Below, piece after piece: positions 6,452-9,825 of a stretch of DNA of 9,825 bases. Source of the DNA: CAZUCD01 sp964618855 (GTDB lineage Bacteria > Sumerlaeota > Sumerlaeia > SLMS01 > JANRJK01); the NCBI GenBank assembly GCA_964618855.1, contig CAZUCD010000140.1, positions 1 through 9,825 of the forward strand. The letters are read 5' to 3'. The position numbers were made by a program, and so were the translations under genes. The notes beneath the pieces are model-generated. The model was not told the DNA's origin, did not search any database, and worked only from the letters and a program-made list of their open reading frames with translations. The number at the start of each line of letters is the position of its first letter. Position 1 is the first letter of the stretch.

Positions 6452-8188
6452 CTAGTACTTGAAGCTGGAGCCGCCGATGAACTCGCGCAGGAGCGAGTGG
6501 CGCGGGGTGTCGTCCGCCTTGATCTCGCGGATATAGCTCAGGAACTTGAGGAGGCGCGACGCCTCGCGGTAGAGCGGTTCCTCGCGGGGGATCTCCTTGA
6601 GGAGCGGCATCACGAGCGGGCGCATGACGGCGAGCTCGTAGTGCAGCGACGAGTTGAACACCGCGTCGGCCTGCTCCTGGTACGGGAAGATGTTGCGCTC
6701 CTCGCCGCGGCGGACGCTTGGCCAGCGCCGCAGCGTGTCCAGCGCCGTGTACCCCCGGTAGCGCGAGTCGCGCACCATGCGCCGCAGCAGCCGCACGTCC
6801 GAGGAGGCGATGCGGTTGTGGTCGTCGATGTTGAGGTGCGTCAGCGGCGAAACGTAGAGCTTGAACTTGAGACCGTCGGGGATCGTCGGCAGGAGCCGGT
6901 GGTTGAGGCCGTGGATGCCCTCCAGGATGAGGGGTTCGCCGGGCACCAGGCGGACCTTGGCCCCCGGGACGGACCGCCCCGCCTGGAAGTCGAAGTGCGG
7001 CAGTTCCACCTCCTCGCCGTGGATCAGGTCCCGCACCACCTGCTGCAGGCGGTCCACGTCGATGGCCTCGAACGCCTCGAAGTCGTAGTCCCCCGCCTCG
7101 TCACGCGGGGTCAGTTCGCGCGGGACGAAGAAGTTGTCCAGGTTCACGACGAGCGGCTTCATGCCGATCACGCGAAGCTGGATCGAGAGCCGCTTCACCG
7201 TCGTCGTCTTCCCGGATGCGGACGGCCCCGCGATCAGGATGATCCTCGGCCGCATCTTGTGGTTCGAGACCCGGTCGGCAATCTGCGCCAGCTTCTTCTC
7301 GTGCAGCGCCTCGGCGATCAGCACATACTCCTTCATCTGCCGCGCCTCGACGAAGCGGTTGAGCTGCGCCACCGTCCTGAGCCCGAGGATGCGCGACCAG
7401 CGCTCGTACTCCTGGAACACCTCGAACAGCTTTGCGTTGTGCCGGTACTCCGGCAGCAGGCCGTGGCTCCCATGCCGCGGGAACGCCAGCACGAACCCCG
7501 GCGGGCATGGCTTCAGGTCGAACGGCTTCAGTATCCCCGAAGACGTCGCGAGCTGCCCGTAGAAGTGGTTCACCAGGTTGCCGAACCGGTAGAGCGAGAC
7601 CTTCGAATCTGTGCGGTACTCCAGGAGCGACACCTTGTCGTCCATCCCGCGCTCCGAGAAAATCTTCAACGCCTCCTCCCGCGTGGCGTCGATGCGCCCA
7701 AAGGGCTCGTCCGCCTCGACGATCTCCATCATGCGCGCCTTGATGCGCTCGAAGTCGCTCTCCACCAGCAGCACGGGCTCGCCGGGGTTCAGCGTCTCGT
7801 CGTACACCTCGCCATAGTACCCGCCGTTCAGCGAGTGGTTGATGTAGACCTTGAGGTCCGGGTAGAGCTCCGACACGGCGCGGATGAGGATGAAGGTGAG
7901 GCTTCGGCGGAAGATCAGCCCGCCGTCGCGCGAGGCCAGGTCGATGAACTCCAGCTTCCCCGGGCGGTCCACGGCGCGTTCGAGCGACGTAACTTTGTTG
8001 TTCCATGCGGCGGCGATGATCGGCACCGGCCCCTTGCGGCCTGTCTTCTCCAGCACTTCGCGCAGGCGGATGCCCTTGCGGACATCCAGCGTCCGTCCAT
8101 CGGACAAAGTGATCTGGATCGTGTCGCCCGTCTCGGGCTGGGCCGCCTTGGTGTCCGGCATCTGAATGGGGGTCCTTTCGTCGGTCAT
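6452..8188 (-). CDS. TGS-domain nucleoside (uridine-type) kinase, PRK/UPRTase P-loop family
   Basis: This 578-residue cytoplasmic enzyme is expected to phosphorylate uridine/cytidine or a related nucleoside with ATP or GTP, as in pyrimidine salvage. It has three parts. A TGS domain (about 23-85) resembles that of threonyl-tRNA synthetase. A ThrRS/AlaRS second-additional-domain-like region follows (about 95-240, with YINHSLNGGYYGEV near 115-128). The C-terminal P-loop kinase has Walker A GPSASGKTT (321-329, Lys 327), LDNFF for the catalytic Asp, HFDFQAGR, EGIHGLN and RMVRDSRYRG. This matches the family of long uridine kinases with synthetase-like N-termini, more than twice the size of plain Udk (about 210 residues). 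No class II synthetase catalytic core is present, so it is not a ThrRS. The start at ATG 8188 has no clear ribosome-binding site. An internal ATG at 8161 (MPDTKAA) has AAAGGA about 11 nt upstream and is a good alternative, removing only nine residues. The gene follows metG by 93 nt. The nucleoside substrate is inferred. Confidence 0.9.
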   Translation of the reverse strand: MTDERTPIQMPDTKAAQPETGDTIQITLSDGRTLDVRKGIRLREVLEKTGRKGPVPIIAAAWNNKVTSLERAVDRPGKLEFIDLASRDGGLIFRRSLTFILIRAVSELYPDLKVYINHSLNGGYYGEVYDETLNPGEPVLLVESDFERIKARMMEIVEADEPFGRIDATREEALKIFSERGMDDKVSLLEYRTDSKVSLYRFGNLVNHFYGQLATSSGILKPFDLKPCPPGFVLAFPRHGSHGLLPEYRHNAKLFEVFQEYERWSRILGLRTVAQLNRFVEARQMKEYVLIAEALHEKKLAQIADRVSNHKMRPRIILIAGPSASGKTTTVKRLSIQLRVIGMKPLVVNLDNFFVPRELTPRDEAGDYDFEAFEAIDVDRLQQVVRDLIHGEEVELPHFDFQAGRSVPGAKVRLVPGEPLILEGIHGLNHRLLPTIPDGLKFKLYVSPLTHLNIDDHNRIASSDVRLLRRMVRDSRYRGYTALDTLRRWPSVRRGEERNIFPYQEQADAVFNSSLHYELAVMRPLVMPLLKEIPREEPLYREASRLLKFLSYIREIKADDTPRHSLLREFIGGSSFKY

Positions 8189-8246
8189 GGAGCAACGCGG
8201 ACATTCCCATCGTCCGCGCGGGAGTGCAACGAATCTCGCTCGCGCC

Positions 8247-8278
8247 GCGGGGGGGTGGCGGAGGCAAGTCCCCCCCGC
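8247..8278. terminator. Strong GC hairpin just after metG (possible terminator or 3'-end stabiliser)
   Basis: GCGGGGGGG at 8247-8255 and CCCCCCCGC at 8270-8278 form a perfect 9-bp stem with a 14-nt loop. The structure lies 3 nt beyond the metG stop codon at 8282-8284. No T-run follows in the direction of transcription, so it is not a classical intrinsic terminator. It could still slow transcription or protect the 3' end of the metG transcript, separating it from the nucleoside kinase gene. Confidence 0.45.
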
Positions 8279-8281
8279 CGG

Positions 8282-9825
8282 CTAGGGTTCGAGCCGCGGG
8301 AACAACGGGTCGGCCTTCCTCATGGACACCGTCTCGAACACGCCGCCCCACCGCCGCACATCCGCCCAATCGGGTCGGTGGGCGATGCCAAGGGCCTCGC
8401 GCATCCGCACGGCGGTGCCCGGCATGAAGGGCTCCACCAGCGAGGCCGACACGGCCAGGCCCTCGATGATCGTCGAAAGGAAAATGCGCAGCCTCTCCGC
8501 ATGTGCCGGGTCCTTCGCGAGGTCCCAGGGCTTCACGTCGGTGATCGCCTTGTTCATCACGTTCAGGAACTCCCACGTGCGTGCCAGGGCGAGGTGGTAC
8601 TCGAAGGCCGGCATGGCCCGTTCGTACTCGGCCATCGTCGCGGCGAAGTCCGCCACGATCGCATTCTCGACGGCGGTGCGCTCGCCCTCCGTCGTCCTGC
8701 GCACCTGTCCGGAAAGGTAGCGCTCCACCATGCCCGTCGTGCGCGAGAGCAGGTTCCCCAGCGTGTTCGCGAGGTCGCTGGTGTAGCGGTCGCGCATCGA
8801 GGACTCGCTGAACAGCCCGTCCGCGCCAAAGCTGATCTCGCGCATGAGGAAGTAGCGCAGGGGCTCGACGCCGATCTGGGCGGCGAACTCCATCGGCCCG
8901 ATCGCGTTGCCGGCGGACTTGCTCATCTTCTCGGCCACTTCGCCGGTGCCGGGTTCCTTGCGCAGGACGTTGACGAAGCCATGGCCGAAGACGGAGCGGG
9001 GCGGCTCGATCCCCGCCGCCATGAGCATCGCGGGCCACACCAGCGCGTGGAACTTCAGGATGTCCTTGCCGATCACGTGGACGTCGGCGGGCCACCACTC
9101 GCGGAAGAAATCCGCCCGCGCCGGGTCCCCGAATCCGATCCCCGTGATGTAGTTCGTCAACGCGTCGAACCAGACATACATGACGTGCCCGGGGGCGCCC
9201 TCGACCGGAATCCCCCAGTTCATGGACGTGCGCGAGATGCAAAGGTCCGGCAGCTCGGACGCGAGGAACGAGTTCAACACCTCGTTGCGGCGGAACTCCG
9301 GCGCGACGAAGCCCGGGTTTGCCTCCAGGAATGCCTTCACGCGCGGACGGTACTTCTCCAGCCTGAAGAAGTAGGCATCCTCCCCCATCCGGCGGATTCG
9401 CTTGCCATCGGGTTCAAGGCCCTGGGCACGCATCTCGGACTCTGTGATGAAGGACTCCTCCTTCACGTCGTACCAGCCCTCGTACTTGCCGAGGTAGATG
9501 TCGCCGTTCCTCGCGACCATGTCCCACAGGAGCTGCGAGGCACGGTGGTGGCGGGGTTCGGTCGTGCGGATGAACTCGTCATGGGAGATCCCCAACTCGG
9601 ACCACACGCGGCGGAACTCGGCGGCGATCTCGTTCACGTGCTGCTGCGGGGTGACGCCCTTGCCCGCCGCAACCTGCGCATTCTTCTGCCCGTGCTCGTC
9701 CGTGCCCGTCAGGAAGAACACGCGTTTGCCGAGCAGGCGCTGGTAGCGCGCCTGCACGTCCGCGCCCACGGCCTCGAAGGCGTGCCCGAGGTGGGGCGGG
9801 GCGTTCACATAGGAAATCGCAGTGG
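8282..9825 (-). CDS. metG: Methionine--tRNA ligase (methionyl-tRNA synthetase), 5' end cut by window edge
   Basis: The enzyme charges tRNA-Met with methionine in the cytoplasm. The visible frame enters at the right edge as TAISYVNAPPHLGH, so only about the first ten residues are missing. The GTG at 9808 lies inside this conserved block and is not the start. Counting from that codon, the class I HIGH motif is HLGH at 6-9, TGTDEHGQK at about 35-43, DLCISRTSMNWGIPV near 187-201, and YVWFDALTNY soon after. KMSKS is at 294-298. The anticodon-binding helical domain includes NKAITDVKPWDLAKD, and the protein ends with DPLFPRLEP. There is no C-terminal Trbp111/EMAP dimerisation domain. The connective peptide lacks the four zinc-binding Cys/His positions: where many relatives have GWYCV..C it reads GWYDVKEE, and only one Cys occurs in the whole visible protein. 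This is the metal-free form known from, for example, actinobacterial MetRS. The TAG stop is followed at once by a hairpin, then the nucleoside kinase. Confidence 0.97.
   Translation of the reverse strand, partial: TAISYVNAPPHLGHAFEAVGADVQARYQRLLGKRVFFLTGTDEHGQKNAQVAAGKGVTPQQHVNEIAAEFRRVWSELGISHDEFIRTTEPRHHRASQLLWDMVARNGDIYLGKYEGWYDVKEESFITESEMRAQGLEPDGKRIRRMGEDAYFFRLEKYRPRVKAFLEANPGFVAPEFRRNEVLNSFLASELPDLCISRTSMNWGIPVEGAPGHVMYVWFDALTNYITGIGFGDPARADFFREWWPADVHVIGKDILKFHALVWPAMLMAAGIEPPRSVFGHGFVNVLRKEPGTGEVAEKMSKSAGNAIGPMEFAAQIGVEPLRYFLMREISFGADGLFSESSMRDRYTSDLANTLGNLLSRTTGMVERYLSGQVRRTTEGERTAVENAIVADFAATMAEYERAMPAFEYHLALARTWEFLNVMNKAITDVKPWDLAKDPAHAERLRIFLSTIIEGLAVSASLVEPFMPGTAVRMREALGIAHRPDWADVRRWGGVFETVSMRKADPLFPRLEP

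Noticed and set aside
7101..9242. A 713-codon minus-strand frame across the metG/nucleoside-kinase junction
   Set aside because: It overlaps two well-supported genes in another frame, is rich in Arg, Gly, Ala and Pro, and carries no motif. It is a compositional shadow.
1..9825. CRISPR array, prophage, insertion sequence, tRNA or rRNA genes
   Set aside because: No regular long repeats with spacers, transposase motifs, terminal inverted repeats or RNA gene signatures were seen on either strand.

Overview
This GC-rich window carries five protein-coding genes, all on the minus strand. Reading in the direction of transcription, from the right edge to the left, they are: a methionyl-tRNA synthetase (metG, start beyond the right edge); a multidomain nucleoside (uridine-type) kinase with an N-terminal TGS domain; a P1B-4-type heavy-metal-transporting P-type ATPase; a large cytoplasmic TPR-repeat Ser/Thr protein kinase; and a polytopic GT-C-type membrane glycosyltransferase-like protein that runs off the left edge. 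No tRNA, rRNA, insertion sequence, CRISPR array or phage gene is visible. The four stop codons in view are TAG, TAG, TGA and TGA, so the standard bacterial code is in use.

Organism: the sequence is bacterial, with strong G/C bias at third codon positions. That bias is why long spurious ORFs appear on the opposite strand. A Hanks-type kinase fused to TPRs, a TGS-containing nucleoside kinase and a MetRS without zinc ligands would fit one of the large-genome, GC-rich, mostly uncultured bacterial lineages. I cannot name a phylum from the sequence alone.

Layout: metG (8282 to beyond 9825) is followed by a 93-nt gap holding a strong GC hairpin. Next is the nucleoside kinase (6452-8188), then a 150-nt gap with a five-unit heptamer tandem repeat directly after the stop codon. 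The metal ATPase follows (4292-6301), then a 137-nt gap with a 17-nt near-perfect palindrome. The TPR-kinase follows (1272-4154), and then the GT-C gene, whose reading frame is open from 1234 to position 2. The last junction is odd. An ATG (MHPS) lies in frame with the GT-C gene, but a TGA separates it from the body of the gene, and the first usual start codon after the TGA cuts into the first membrane segment.

How the genes relate: co-directional order allows read-through, but the 90-150 nt gaps and the structured DNA in them suggest several transcription units rather than one tight operon. metG and the nucleoside kinase are housekeeping or nucleotide-salvage genes. The ATPase is a metal-homeostasis module. 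The kinase and the GT-C protein are the only closely spaced pair and could be co-expressed. I see no convincing new multi-gene system. The items most worth a second look are the in-frame TGA at the GT-C gene, the palindrome ahead of the kinase, the heptamer array, and the Cys/His-rich N-terminus of the P1B-4 ATPase.
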